Source: Bosea sp. F3-2 | Lineage (GTDB): Bacteria; Pseudomonadota; Alphaproteobacteria; Rhizobiales; Beijerinckiaceae | Assembly: GCF_008253865.1 (NCBI RefSeq) | Contig: NZ_CP042332.1 | Span: 62,001 to 126,000 of the forward strand | Direction: 5' to 3' | Length of the DNA: 64,000 nt | Part shown: positions 19,392 to 27,915 of the stretch, piece after piece | How positions within the stretch are numbered: the stretch's first letter is position 1 | How the letters are laid out: every line of letters begins with the position of its first letter | The notes under the pieces: generated by a model | The model's input: the letters and a program-made list of their open reading frames with translations, nothing else | The model's database searches: none | Told to the model about the DNA's origin: nothing | Program-made: the position numbers and the translations under genes

Positions 19392-19568
19392 ATGTCCAAG
19401 CCCTCCAGGCTCGGAACATCAACGTTCAAATCCCCGCACGAAAGGTGGGGCCAGGATGACGCTTACCTCAAAGCTGCAGGAAGACCACGTTCTCAGGACC
19501 TAAAGCAAACGCTCAGCGCTCCAAGTTCCTCAGTTTGCCTACCCGCTGCTAACTTCGGTCTACAAATA

Positions 19569-19605
19569 GGGAAGAGCGGCTCGCCTAACGGCGGCCGCCC
19601 TTTTT
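19569..19605 (+). terminator. possible intrinsic terminator downstream of the YhaN-like operon
   Basis: GCGGC (19576-19580) can pair with GCCGC (19594-19598), with extra GGG/CC pairing outside, and is followed by TTTTT (19601-19605). Before the IS66 insertion it would have lain about 230 bp after the YhaN-like gene. It also separates that operon from the convergent gene ending at 19627. Confidence 0.4.
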
Positions 19606-19626
19606 CATGCGCAATCTCTCAAACCC

Positions 19627-21144
19627 TCAGAGATCGATATCGGAGTAATCGATATCGGTTCGGAGCCGCAGGTTCGCGATGAAAAGCTCCCGATCTGTCG
19701 AGGCGAACTGAGCAAGCTCAGCCAAATCCGGCAGTTCGTATTTGTCCGCCCACGCTTCCTCGATCATGTAGCGGCCCAAGATCTCTTCATGAAGGCGCTT
19801 CGGATAGCTCCACCCCGGAAAGCCCTGCTTGACCTTGCACAGGGGGACCTTCGACGGATCGTGGCCGGACCACTCGGCGATATCCAACCGCGAAAAGCCT
19901 TCGAACCAGACCATAGCGTCGACAATCTCACGATAAACGCCATGTGAGCTGGTAAGCAGGTGATCCAAGATATCGCAATCGAGACTGGCCACGCGAACCA
20001 TTGCGGTGTCCCGGTCAACCTCGCCCCGCATCATCAGATCATATGTCCGCTCGACATAGTGCAAACGGCGCTCGATCGCCGGCCAAACTGCCACACGCAA
20101 ACGCTCGCGCTCTATCTCAGGCTCAAACGTGCGCTTGTATCGCTGATAAAAGCCCATGCACGAACCGCATTCCTTCACGTACCGATCGAAATCTGCCTTC
20201 GGGCTGTCTTCGTCGTCGAAAATCGTGCGCTGCATCCAAGCCTGCATTTCGCCCTCGGACATCTCCGAAGACGGAATATGCCGCGAGAGACCGAAGCCTT
20301 TGAATAGGGCACGAACCTCCGGCGCGGCCCTGGCTTCATCCATGGCGTCGCTGAAATCATAGGGCAGTTTGCGCGCACCATCCTGTCCGCGCTCCCAGAG
20401 AACGAATTCCTGGTTTTGCATCCGATGGCTACGCAGGATGGTGCTGCGCAAAAACGCGCCATCCTCTGAAAGCTCATCACCTGCCAGTTCCTCAGCAGCG
20501 CGCTGAAGGCTGGCCTGATGACGGGCCGCAATCGCAGCGAAATCGAGTACCGCCGGCGCCGAACTCGCCATCGGCTCGGCAACGAGCGCGCCGTCGGCAA
20601 CGACGACATCGACCTCGATCGGAGCGACGACATCCTGCTGCGCAGCGATCGTTCCGGTGAGCAGAGCGCGACCGATCTCAGCAGCAGCCTTCGGCGCAAT
20701 CGCGCGCGCCGGCGAAGCCGTCACCGGCGACACGAGAACAGGTGCGTTCAACTTCGCCAGACGCATCGCTTTCGCTCGCAGGCGACCAGCGCGCGTCTTT
20801 GCACGCGAGGGCCGCGGCGGACGCGGATCCCCGGGCTGATACTTGCGCGGACGTCCAGGGCCCCGACGAGCAACGCTCTGCCCTTCCTCGGGCAACACGC
20901 CAAACTGCGCGGCTACCTGCAACGCGGTTGTGCTGTCATAGCGCCCCCCAGGGGTCGAAAGCTCAACTAGCTCTAGCAGGCGACGCTCCTCCATCGCATC
21001 CGCTTCAATCTGCGCAAGACGGGCTTCGTACTCACGACGGGCAACCTCAAGCGCCGCCTCACGGAGAACCGTGGCGTTCCGCAAATGCCGCTGCTTTTTC
21101 TCGCGCGGGCGCTCAATGCCCCACGTGTACTGAAAAACCGCCAT
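19627..21144 (-). CDS. unrecognised 505-aa protein with N-terminal WGxERP / GRP-motif module
   Basis: No family is recognised. The N-terminal module (residues 1-125) has YTWGIERP at 6-13, a basic/acidic coiled-coil-like helix to about residue 60, GGRYD at 66-70, an AT-hook-like RRGPGRPRKY at 93-102 and RPPRPSRAKTRAGRLRAK at 108-125. A variable Ala/Val-rich linker follows. The C-terminal ~280 residues are globular and rich in Trp, Tyr, Asp and Arg (ECGSCMGFYQRYKRTFEPEIERERLRVAVWPAIERRLHYVERTYDLMMRGEVDRDT). The open frame extends upstream to 21477, but the ATG at 21144 aligns exactly with the start of the short paralogue at 21269-21682. Role unknown; a DNA-binding N-terminus is an inference. 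Confidence 0.8.
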   Translation of the reverse strand: MAVFQYTWGIERPREKKQRHLRNATVLREAALEVARREYEARLAQIEADAMEERRLLELVELSTPGGRYDSTTALQVAAQFGVLPEEGQSVARRGPGRPRKYQPGDPRPPRPSRAKTRAGRLRAKAMRLAKLNAPVLVSPVTASPARAIAPKAAAEIGRALLTGTIAAQQDVVAPIEVDVVVADGALVAEPMASSAPAVLDFAAIAARHQASLQRAAEELAGDELSEDGAFLRSTILRSHRMQNQEFVLWERGQDGARKLPYDFSDAMDEARAAPEVRALFKGFGLSRHIPSSEMSEGEMQAWMQRTIFDDEDSPKADFDRYVKECGSCMGFYQRYKRTFEPEIERERLRVAVWPAIERRLHYVERTYDLMMRGEVDRDTAMVRVASLDCDILDHLLTSSHGVYREIVDAMVWFEGFSRLDIAEWSGHDPSKVPLCKVKQGFPGWSYPKRLHEEILGRYMIEEAWADKYELPDLAELAQFASTDRELFIANLRLRTDIDYSDIDL

Positions 21145-21268
21145 GAAAATCGAACCTTGATATCTCTCGGGTTTTTGCGACCCGAATTTCGCACAATAAT
21201 TGTACCGGACTGAGCCGTACGTCGCCAAGCCCTGTCGGCGATTATTCGGCTTCAATGCGCCGCAGTTT

Positions 21269-21682
21269 TCAGCCGGACTTTCGCTTCCGTCTGATCGCAG
21301 TTCCCAGGCTCGCTCGCAGCAATCCCGCCGCGGTCTTTGCTCGTGTCGGGCGCGGCGGGCGCGTATCGTGCGGCCCATATTTCGGCGGTCTCCCTCGACC
21401 GCGCGGGACTGCCGCCGGCTCCGCACTATCGAAGTCAGTTCGCCCGAAAAACCCCGAATACGTCGCGTCAGCTGCATCGTAGCGACCGCCTCTGGTCAGG
21501 ATATCGACCTGCGCAATCTGCGCCGCGATAGCGACGTGTCGCCGATCAATCACCGCGAGATCAGCCAATAGCCGCTCTCTCAGCCGATCGGCTTCGGCGT
21601 CTAACCCGAGATACTGCGCAACCAGCCTGTCCCTTCGGAGAGGCGGGCGTTCCGTCCCCCATACGTAATTAAACGCGCTCAT
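21269..21682 (-). CDS. 137-aa paralogue of the WGxERP / GRP-motif module
   Basis: Aligns nearly without gaps to the first 125 residues of the protein encoded just downstream: YVWGTERP at 6-13, GGRYD at 65-69, PRGRGRPPKY at 93-102, RPPRPTRAKTAAGLLRA at 108-124, followed by a basic tail (RRKRKSG). It consists of the module alone, without the large C-terminal domain. The middle helix is different in sequence but equal in length. The two genes are in tandem on the same strand about 125 bp apart, which points to duplication followed by domain gain or loss. Confidence 0.75.
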   Translation of the reverse strand: MSAFNYVWGTERPPLRRDRLVAQYLGLDAEADRLRERLLADLAVIDRRHVAIAAQIAQVDILTRGGRYDAADATYSGFFGRTDFDSAEPAAVPRGRGRPPKYGPHDTRPPRPTRAKTAAGLLRASLGTAIRRKRKSG

Positions 21683-21726
21683 TTTCCGTCACCTGAAATA
21701 GCGTGCCAGCGAATAATCCACTCCAT

Positions 21727-22007
21727 AAATTCCGCAGTGAATTTCGCCGAAAATCTCGTCCGCGCCCAACGCATCGGACGCGGATGAAAAAGCTAATAAA
21801 TAGCACCCTGAATTCCGCAATCATCGCGGTGGAGTTCACTTCGGTCAAGATGACCATCGCTATTTTTCGAGCGACCGAATTCCGCACTATTTTCATGCCG
21901 CGTTTGTCCTAGGATACCCTTACTCTCTGCTAGATCCGAAAAGCGCAAATCGCGCAGTGAATTTCCCTGTAATTGGTCATTTTTATCGCCCCACATTGCG
22001 CACTTTA
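21727..22007. promoter_or_regulatory. AT-rich leader with repeated AATTCCGCA-type motif
   Basis: AAATTCCGCAGTGAATTT (21727-21744) and AAATCGCGCAGTGAATTT (21947-21964) match at 16 of 18 positions and each has inverted AAAT/ATTT ends. Related cores are GAATTCCGCAATCA (from 21810), GAATTCCGCACTATTTTC (from 21878), CATTGCGCACTTT (from 21994) and, outside this span, GAATTTCGCACAATAATT (from 21184). They lie upstream of the two module genes, so they are candidate binding sites for a local regulator. No gene is seen in 21683-22216. Confidence 0.45.
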
Positions 22008-22117
22008 AAGATGCAGAAATTCAAAGAGATAGCTTCCCTCAACGGTCGAATTTCACCCCCTATTTTGAGGCGCAAAAATCCCACATTCCACCGGACGCAC
22101 AGATGCTGATGGGCTTA

Positions 22118-22141
22118 GTTCCAAATGGAACGAAGTTCCAT
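22118..22141. promoter_or_regulatory. triple GTTCCA/TGGAAC inverted-repeat cluster
   Basis: Three half-sites in alternating orientation: GTTCCA, 2-bp gap, TGGAAC, 3-bp gap, GTTCCA. The outer pair forms ATGGAAC-GAA-GTTCCAT (22125-22141). It looks like an operator for a dimeric repressor; which gene it controls is unclear, since both flanking genes are transcribed leftward. Confidence 0.45.
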
Positions 22142-22216
22142 AATCTTCCTTATGCGAATCAAATCCGAAGCTGAAAGCGCAGCATCTGGTATGTCGAGTA
22201 TAGCTCGACACGCTAC

Positions 22217-22522
22217 CTATTGATCCGATGCCCTGAAACGTGCCCAGCGCTTATCACGCGAGACCCAGCCTGGCTTGGTCGCCGGCCCTCTTGTCGGCCG
22301 CTTGCGCGGAAATCCATGGTCCTCGAGCCATAAACGGACAATTTCCTGGCCAATAAACCCCAAACCGATCACGACCTCGAGGCGCAGCGCCGCGACTTCG
22401 TCCGGACGCGGTTGCCAGCCTCTCGGCCGAGGCCGCCACTCCTCATGGAATGCGTCCCATAACGCATTGAGAATGCGGCTCTCCTGGTGTCGATCGAGGC
22501 AGTAGGCCAGCAGGTCCTTCAT
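22217..22522 (-). CDS. 101-aa hypothetical protein
   Basis: Starts MKDLLAYCLDRHQESRILNALWDAFHEEWRPRPRGWQPRPDEVAALRLEVVIGLGFIGQEIVRLWLEDHGFP and ends with a basic tail. The composition is that of a real small soluble helical protein. The frame is open upstream to 22591 but the ATG at 22522 gives the cleaner N-terminus. Same strand as the two module genes, so possibly the first gene of their transcription unit, though a 534-bp gap lies between. Family unknown. Confidence 0.55.
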   Translation of the reverse strand: MKDLLAYCLDRHQESRILNALWDAFHEEWRPRPRGWQPRPDEVAALRLEVVIGLGFIGQEIVRLWLEDHGFPRKRPTRGPATKPGWVSRDKRWARFRASDQ

Positions 22523-22726
22523 GGCGCGTCTCCCTGCGATCGAGACTAGCGCCGGCGGCCGACCGCTTGAACCCGCATTCGTGTGCAACACGATCCGGGC
22601 TCAAATCCCCAAAGATTGATAGATATGTCCCGAAAGGTGCGCAAAACTGGCGCCTACGCTTCAAATTTGCGGACTCGTGCAAACCCCGCGGTGGCTTACG
22701 ACACCCCGCTTTCAAAAGGACGATTC

Positions 22727-23643
22727 CGCCGGCGGCATCTGCTGGCTGAAGCACTGGCAGCTGCCGCCGGCGTTCCCTAGTAAGGACGAGGCTCCATAGA
22801 CGGCCTAAAGGCCCCACAGAGCCTCCCTCCCCTCTAAGGACCAGGCCCTGCCCTGCGCAGCCGGCGTTGCCCGCTCCGGGCGCCTGAGAAGCCCCAAGCA
22901 AGGACGTCGGAAACCCCCGCAAATGCGCAGCCTCACAGTGGCTGCATCCCACCAAAGACAGGCCCGGAATGGGCCTCACCCCAAAAATAAAAAATAGGCT
23001 CAATACCGCAGTTTTTGTGGGTGCCTTCGCACACCACAGAAAACTGCGTGACGCCTTCGCGTCATTGAGGTCTCCGACAGCCCCTAGGACCACATCACTT
23101 CCATCCTCTTTCGACCTTGGTGCGTGCCCACGCACCCCAGCCCAAGCCTTCGCCCGGGCACGATCGGTTTCGGATGTCGTTTGGCCGCCCTTCGGCGGCT
23201 CTTGAATGGTGGCCCAGCGCCTACGCGCTCGAGGTGCTTGGAGACGATACTGGCTATCGAATTGAGGCACAGAAATTCGTGTGTCGATCGCCTCATGACG
23301 AGGCAATGGGAGAGGCGCCGTGGCCTACGCCATAAGCCTCCCGTGACACTTCCGCGTGCCTGCGCACGAGCGAATTTTGATGCCTCATTGGTCGCCGCTA
23401 CCGGCGCCTTATCCTAGCCAGTGCGGCGGCCTTCGCCGGCGCAATTTTGCTGTCACCTACCGGCGTCAGAAGCTGTCGCTTTAAGGCTGAGAATCCACAC
23501 GTAGAGCTCTCATCGTTTCAGAAGTCGCTCAGGAGACTCCTGCCCCCGGCTGATCGCTATTCTACAGCGCGGGCCGAATCTCTGTGTGAGCGCCATCCTC
23601 TTTGAGGAACTGGCGTTCGGAGCAGATAGTGCTCCCCGGAGCT
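22727..23643. other. dense array of short hairpins, no convincing gene
   Basis: About 0.9 kb with some 17 inverted repeats and no convincing ORF. Examples: 11-bp arms at 22727-22737/22762-22772; 22802-22813; 22869-22881; 22927-22945; 22960-22976; an 18-bp near-perfect stem 23007-23048; 23049-23064 (TGACGC-CTTC-GCGTCA); 23119-23136; 23184-23199 (GCCGCC-CTTC-GGCGGC); 23216-23229 (CTAC loop); 23290-23304; 23312-23340 nested (CTAC loop); 23355-23368 (CTGC loop); 23393-23406 (CTAC loop); 23422-23443 (CTTC loop, one mismatch); 23530-23542; 23591-23615. Stem sequences differ but eight share a CTNC loop, usually closed by C-G. A 51-aa frame at 22625-22780 overlaps the first hairpin and is not convincing. 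It could be a structured RNA or ssDNA-structure locus; function unknown. Confidence 0.6.
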
Positions 23644-23888
23644 GAGACAGCGACTGCAGCTCTTCTCCGAAGCGATCTCCTCAGAGTTTGGCCCGGTCAT
23701 GATTCCGGTCAACCTCGAGATAGCTCGCACATCGGCTCGTCTTAGAGCTCGTGCATGTACCCGTGGACATTTGCTGCAGCCGAAGCCAGGCAGCGCCTGT
23801 CACCAAGAAGCCCCCACAATCGTTCCCTTGAAGATACCCATCGGCTAGACAGTATGCAGTTACGACTGCCGGAGGCCGATTAATCGTC

Positions 23889-26800
23889 ATGGAATGGGTG
23901 ATTTTCGGCATCCTCGCCGGACTGTTCTTCTTCATCGTCGTTCCCTGGGCCGCCTTCGCAGCCTCTGGGCGCAGCAGGCAAGCACTGGAACAAGTCGGGA
24001 AACTCCATTCCGAAATCGCGTGGCTTCGAAGCGAACTGGCGACCCTCAAGGCGAGCGGCATAACCGCCACTAGCGGCGCAACCCAAAACTCCGCGCCAAT
24101 CGAAGAAACCGAGGAGCAACCCCCGACCATTACGGAGCAGGCTCAAATACCGGCGCCGCCGGTGCCTCCTCCCCCATTGCCAATCGACGTTGCAGCAGAC
24201 GAGCCGCCAATACCTGCCCTGGTCATCGCCGAGACCGATGAACCTGAGACCCGGACCCCTATCTCGGTTGCGGCCAGAATTTCGCACGAAGGCGAAGACA
24301 TCATTGCGAACCCTCCGCCGCCACCTCCATTTACCGATCAATTTGCGCAGGACGAAAATGCCGAGACCGCTCGCGTCTCACGCCCAGACATCGAGGAAAC
24401 AATCGGATCCCGCTGGGCAGTCTGGATCGGTGGCATCGCTCTCGCCTTCGGCGGCCTATTCCTGATCCGGTACTCGATCGAGGCCGGTATGTTCGGCCCG
24501 GGCGTGCGCCTGCTGATGGGAGCAACCTTCGCCGTACTCCTCGCCGCCGCCAGCGAATATCTGCGGCGCACCGAAGCCCCCCTACCCTTCCAGGTTCCCT
24601 CCAATGCCCTCACCGCTAACATCCCGGCGATACTCGCCGGTGTTAGTGTTCTTGCGGGCTTTGGCGTCGTCTTCGCAGCTCACGCGATTTATGGGTTTAT
24701 CGGCCCGACCCCAGCCTTCGTGCTCATGGCGTTGATCGGGCTCGCTGCGCTCGGAGCTTCTGTCATTCATGGACCGGCTCTCGGCCTATTCGGCCTGATC
24801 GGCTCCTATGCAACACCGCTTCTGATCAGCAGCACCGCGCCGGCGTTTGCCTCGCTATCGCTCTTCATCACCTTTGTGACGGCGACTGCCTTCCTGCTCC
24901 ACATCCGTCGCCCGAGCACCTTGCTCACCCTGGCAGCGGTCTCGGGACACGCCGCGTGGACCGCGCTGATTGCATTCGCAATGCAAGGGCTCTTTTGGCC
25001 TTCGTTCCTGCTAATTGCAGGTGCCACCCTCGCTCTCCTGCTGATCAAGGAAATCCCTTCTATCAAGGGTCGACAGGATAGGCCTTGGTCGATCGCTGGC
25101 TTTGACCTCACGAGCATCATTGCCATAGCTGTTCCCGTCATCCTCGCCGGGGTGCTCTGGGTTGGATTCGGTGGACCCACACCGCTCAACGTCGCGATCA
25201 TCTTCACCGTCGCCATAGGTGTCATCGCCGCAGCCCGTCATCAGGACCTGGCGCCGCTCGCTCCACTCAGCGCGGCCGGATCTGTTGGCATGATCCTGCT
25301 CTGGCCGACACAGCAAGGGCCAATAGGTCTCTCGCCGGCGACCGTGGTTGACCTCATCAGGCTAACGCTCGCGCCCAATGCTGCGCCCGGACTGAATCTC
25401 ACCGCCGCCGCCTTCGGCTTGATCGCCGGCGCAATTCCGTTCGCTATCCTGATCAAGCGCAGATGGTCTGGCGCCGGCGGCTACATCGTCCGCGGATGCC
25501 TCGCCTTCTCTTCCGCCCTCGCTCTGGTCTGTCTGCTACTGGCTACCGCCCTGCGCACCAACGGCTTCGAACGATCGCTTGGTTTTGCGGGCCTTGCCAC
25601 GCTGCTAACTGCAGTCCTGTTCGTGGCTTCGGAGCTCCTGCTTACGGTTGAGAAAGCGAACACCAAGTCGCGTCGAAATCCGCTCGCGCTTATCGCATCC
25701 TCTGCCTACGCGGCAGCGGGCGCTATCGCGCTCGGTATGGCGGTCGCCTTCGCCCTTCGCGAAACCTGGCTCGCAGTCGGCTTCTCAATTTCCGCAGCGG
25801 GCCTCGCACTTCTTGCAAAGAGCCGTCCTATTCCGCTGCTGCGCACCATGTCCGCCAGCTTGGCGACGGCTGCTATCGCTCGGTGGATTTGGCAACCAAT
25901 CCTGTCTGACATGGGATCCTGGCCAATCCTCAACTGGCTTATCCCCGCCTATGCCCTACCTGCACTTTGCTTCGCAGTCGGTGCTATCGCGCTGCGGGGG
26001 AGGCAGGATCGTCCGCGCATCATCCACCAGGCGCTCGCTGCATTCTTCGGAGCGGCATTCATCCTGCTGCAGGTGCACCAGGCCTTCGTTGGGCCCAACC
26101 TCGCTCCAAGCGTCGCTTGGGTTGCCGGCCATTACCTCACTCCCAGGAACTGGCTCTTCGAGGACGTTGCCTGCCTGACGATCGCACTCGGTTTCCTGTG
26201 CGGCGTTTTCCAACTCCTCGGCCGCGCCCCGGATCGTGCTACCTTCCGGATCGCTGCGATAGCCGCGGCCGCGCTCATGATCCTTCTCGCCGTTGGCGGT
26301 TTGGGCGGCCTGTTCAACCCGCTCTTCGATGGCACTGCGGTCAATGGTTGGCCCATCCTGAATCGGCTTCTCTGGTACGTCGCTGCCGGCGCCGTCCTAG
26401 GCAGTATCGGCTACAGACTATCTGCCGATCACCGCTCGCCAATCGCCGACGCTATCAGCTCTTGCGCGGTCTTCCTGGTCTCGCTCGGTGCTGTCCTCAT
26501 GGTGAGACAAGCGTTCGCAGGGCCGAGACTGGTCCCGGTCGACGCCAATTCCGTCGGCTATTTCGAAGCGATCATGATCACGATCGTCCTTCTTGCGCTC
26601 ACGGTCGCCGCGCACCTCTGGAATGACATTGGCCGTGGCGCGGTAGCGCGCTTCGCCGTCCTCATTCTGGGCTTCCTTGCGGTCGCTTGGGCCGCCCTAA
26701 CCATCGGCCTCGCGCGAAATCCATTCCTCGACGGCAGCGGCGTCTTCGGGCCCGTCATCTTCAATCGCATCCTCTGGGGATATGGTGCCATCGCCGTCGC

Positions 26801-27632
26801 ATTCGCAGCTGCGTCATGGTGGCTCAAAGACCAGCTACCGCAGCTCAAGCGTGGATTCAGCACCGCTTCCAAGGCGGCCGCGCTCATGGGAGCATTCCTG
26901 CTGATCCGGCACGGGTTCCATGGTGCCTACCTGGTATCCGACGTCCCGATTACCCTCGCTGAATCTGGCGTTTATGCTTCGCTCGGATTGCTGGCCGCCA
27001 TCGGCCTCATGATCGCCGGCTCCATCACCCTAAATCGAACCGAGGTTCAGATTAATCCGTATCACGTCGCGATTGCATCGTGCGGCCTCTTCGCAGTCCT
27101 CGCATTTGTCGCGAGCCCCATTGCGACCGATGAGCCGCTCGCCGGAATTCTGGTGCTCGACAACGCGCTAATCGGATACCTAATGCCATCTGCGCTCGCG
27201 TTTATTGCTGCGCGATGGACGCGTGCGTACCGGCCTAGCCCCGCCATTGAGCGCACCTTCGGCCTCACGGCCATTGTCGGCACTCTCACATACGTACTCG
27301 TTGAGGTGCGACGCGCTTTCGTCGGACCGAATCTCGTCGGGCCCGACATCGGGGCGAGCGAGCTTTACGCGTACTCGGCTGCTATCCTAGTCTTCGGCGT
27401 CGCCCTGCTCGCCCTCGGATTCAAGCTTCGTTCGCGGGATCTGCGCCTTGCTTCGCTGGGCGTGGTGACCATCGCAATCAGCAAGGCCTTCCTCGTCGAT
27501 ATGTCAGGCCTCGAAGGCTTGTTGCGTGCCCTCTCCTTCATCGGACTCGGGGGCTGCCTCGTTGCAATCGGATTAGCGTATCAACGGCTCCTGCGAAAAG
27601 AGATTGCCACGACGGAGAAACTCGCAAACTAG
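23889..27632 (+). CDS. DUF2339 multi-spanning membrane protein
   Basis: 1247 aa. An N-terminal membrane helix (VIFGILAGLFFFIVVPWAAF) is followed by a coiled coil (ALEQVGKLHSEIAWLRSELATLKAS), a Pro-rich/acidic cytosolic linker with PPAPPVPPPPLPID-type runs, then the DUF2339 entry motif IEETIGSRWAVWIGGIALAFGGLFLIRYSIE near residue 165. The rest is about 25 or more hydrophobic helices to the C-terminus. The size and order fit the family, which is envelope-associated and of unknown function. GGAGG lies about 15 nt before the start. No clear operon partner. Confidence 0.92.
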   Translation: MEWVIFGILAGLFFFIVVPWAAFAASGRSRQALEQVGKLHSEIAWLRSELATLKASGITATSGATQNSAPIEETEEQPPTITEQAQIPAPPVPPPPLPIDVAADEPPIPALVIAETDEPETRTPISVAARISHEGEDIIANPPPPPPFTDQFAQDENAETARVSRPDIEETIGSRWAVWIGGIALAFGGLFLIRYSIEAGMFGPGVRLLMGATFAVLLAAASEYLRRTEAPLPFQVPSNALTANIPAILAGVSVLAGFGVVFAAHAIYGFIGPTPAFVLMALIGLAALGASVIHGPALGLFGLIGSYATPLLISSTAPAFASLSLFITFVTATAFLLHIRRPSTLLTLAAVSGHAAWTALIAFAMQGLFWPSFLLIAGATLALLLIKEIPSIKGRQDRPWSIAGFDLTSIIAIAVPVILAGVLWVGFGGPTPLNVAIIFTVAIGVIAAARHQDLAPLAPLSAAGSVGMILLWPTQQGPIGLSPATVVDLIRLTLAPNAAPGLNLTAAAFGLIAGAIPFAILIKRRWSGAGGYIVRGCLAFSSALALVCLLLATALRTNGFERSLGFAGLATLLTAVLFVASELLLTVEKANTKSRRNPLALIASSAYAAAGAIALGMAVAFALRETWLAVGFSISAAGLALLAKSRPIPLLRTMSASLATAAIARWIWQPILSDMGSWPILNWLIPAYALPALCFAVGAIALRGRQDRPRIIHQALAAFFGAAFILLQVHQAFVGPNLAPSVAWVAGHYLTPRNWLFEDVACLTIALGFLCGVFQLLGRAPDRATFRIAAIAAAALMILLAVGGLGGLFNPLFDGTAVNGWPILNRLLWYVAAGAVLGSIGYRLSADHRSPIADAISSCAVFLVSLGAVLMVRQAFAGPRLVPVDANSVGYFEAIMITIVLLALTVAAHLWNDIGRGAVARFAVLILGFLAVAWAALTIGLARNPFLDGSGVFGPVIFNRILWGYGAIAVAFAAASWWLKDQLPQLKRGFSTASKAAALMGAFLLIRHGFHGAYLVSDVPITLAESGVYASLGLLAAIGLMIAGSITLNRTEVQINPYHVAIASCGLFAVLAFVASPIATDEPLAGILVLDNALIGYLMPSALAFIAARWTRAYRPSPAIERTFGLTAIVGTLTYVLVEVRRAFVGPNLVGPDIGASELYAYSAAILVFGVALLALGFKLRSRDLRLASLGVVTIAISKAFLVDMSGLEGLLRALSFIGLGGCLVAIGLAYQRLLRKEIATTEKLAN

Positions 27633-27670
27633 TCCGTGACCCAATAATCCGGAACGTGGGGTTGGGTCGG

Positions 27671-27722
27671 GGCTGTCGTCTAATCGCAGCTCGAAGATCA
27701 AGCCTTTTTTCGGACTGGGATG
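27671..27722 (-). repeat. ~52-bp dispersed inverted repeat, copy 2
   Basis: Reverse complement of 2914-2966 apart from small differences at the A-tract. Together the copies bracket 24.7 kb. The stretch 27633-27915 holds no recognised gene. Confidence 0.85.
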
Positions 27723-27915
27723 AGCTTCTCCGGGAGCACCGTCGTCTTCGCGGTCGACATGAAGGCGCCGCCGTGCGTATCGCCTTGGGATGAGCCATGC
27801 TCGCCGCCTGCGGTCTGCCACGACAAGCTGCATCCAAACAGGCAGTCCTCCAGGCACCGCATGGACCTTCAGATGGTCCGCAAATGCGGCACGCGCCTCG
27901 GCGCAAATGCTAACG

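Larger units (their letters stand above)
17013..19466 (-). mobile_element. complete IS66-family insertion sequence
   Basis: Inverted ends GTAAGCGTCGTCCTC (17013 inward) and GTAAGCGTCATCCTG (19466 inward) are the canonical IS66 GTAAGCG type. Both sides carry the 8-bp target duplication CTCAAAGC (17005-17012 and 19467-19474), the family's standard length. All three genes tnpA, tnpB and tnpC are intact, so the 2454-bp copy is probably recent and active. It landed in the intergenic space after the YhaN-like gene. Confidence 0.96.

Noticed and set aside
22118..22141. LexA/SOS box
   Set aside because: Half-site spacing does not match the alphaproteobacterial GTTC-N7-GTTC arrangement.
22567..22780. 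A 51-71 aa gene (MSRKVRKTGAYASNLRTR...)
   Set aside because: Its 3' half is built by the first large hairpin of the array and there is no clear ribosome site; kept only as a remark.
22720..23650. CRISPR array as an explanation for the repeated hairpins
   Set aside because: Stems are all different and there are no constant-length repeats or spacers; no cas genes in the window.
23681..24341. Antisense frames upstream of and within the DUF2339 gene
   Set aside because: Low-complexity mirror of the Pro-rich linker; no support.
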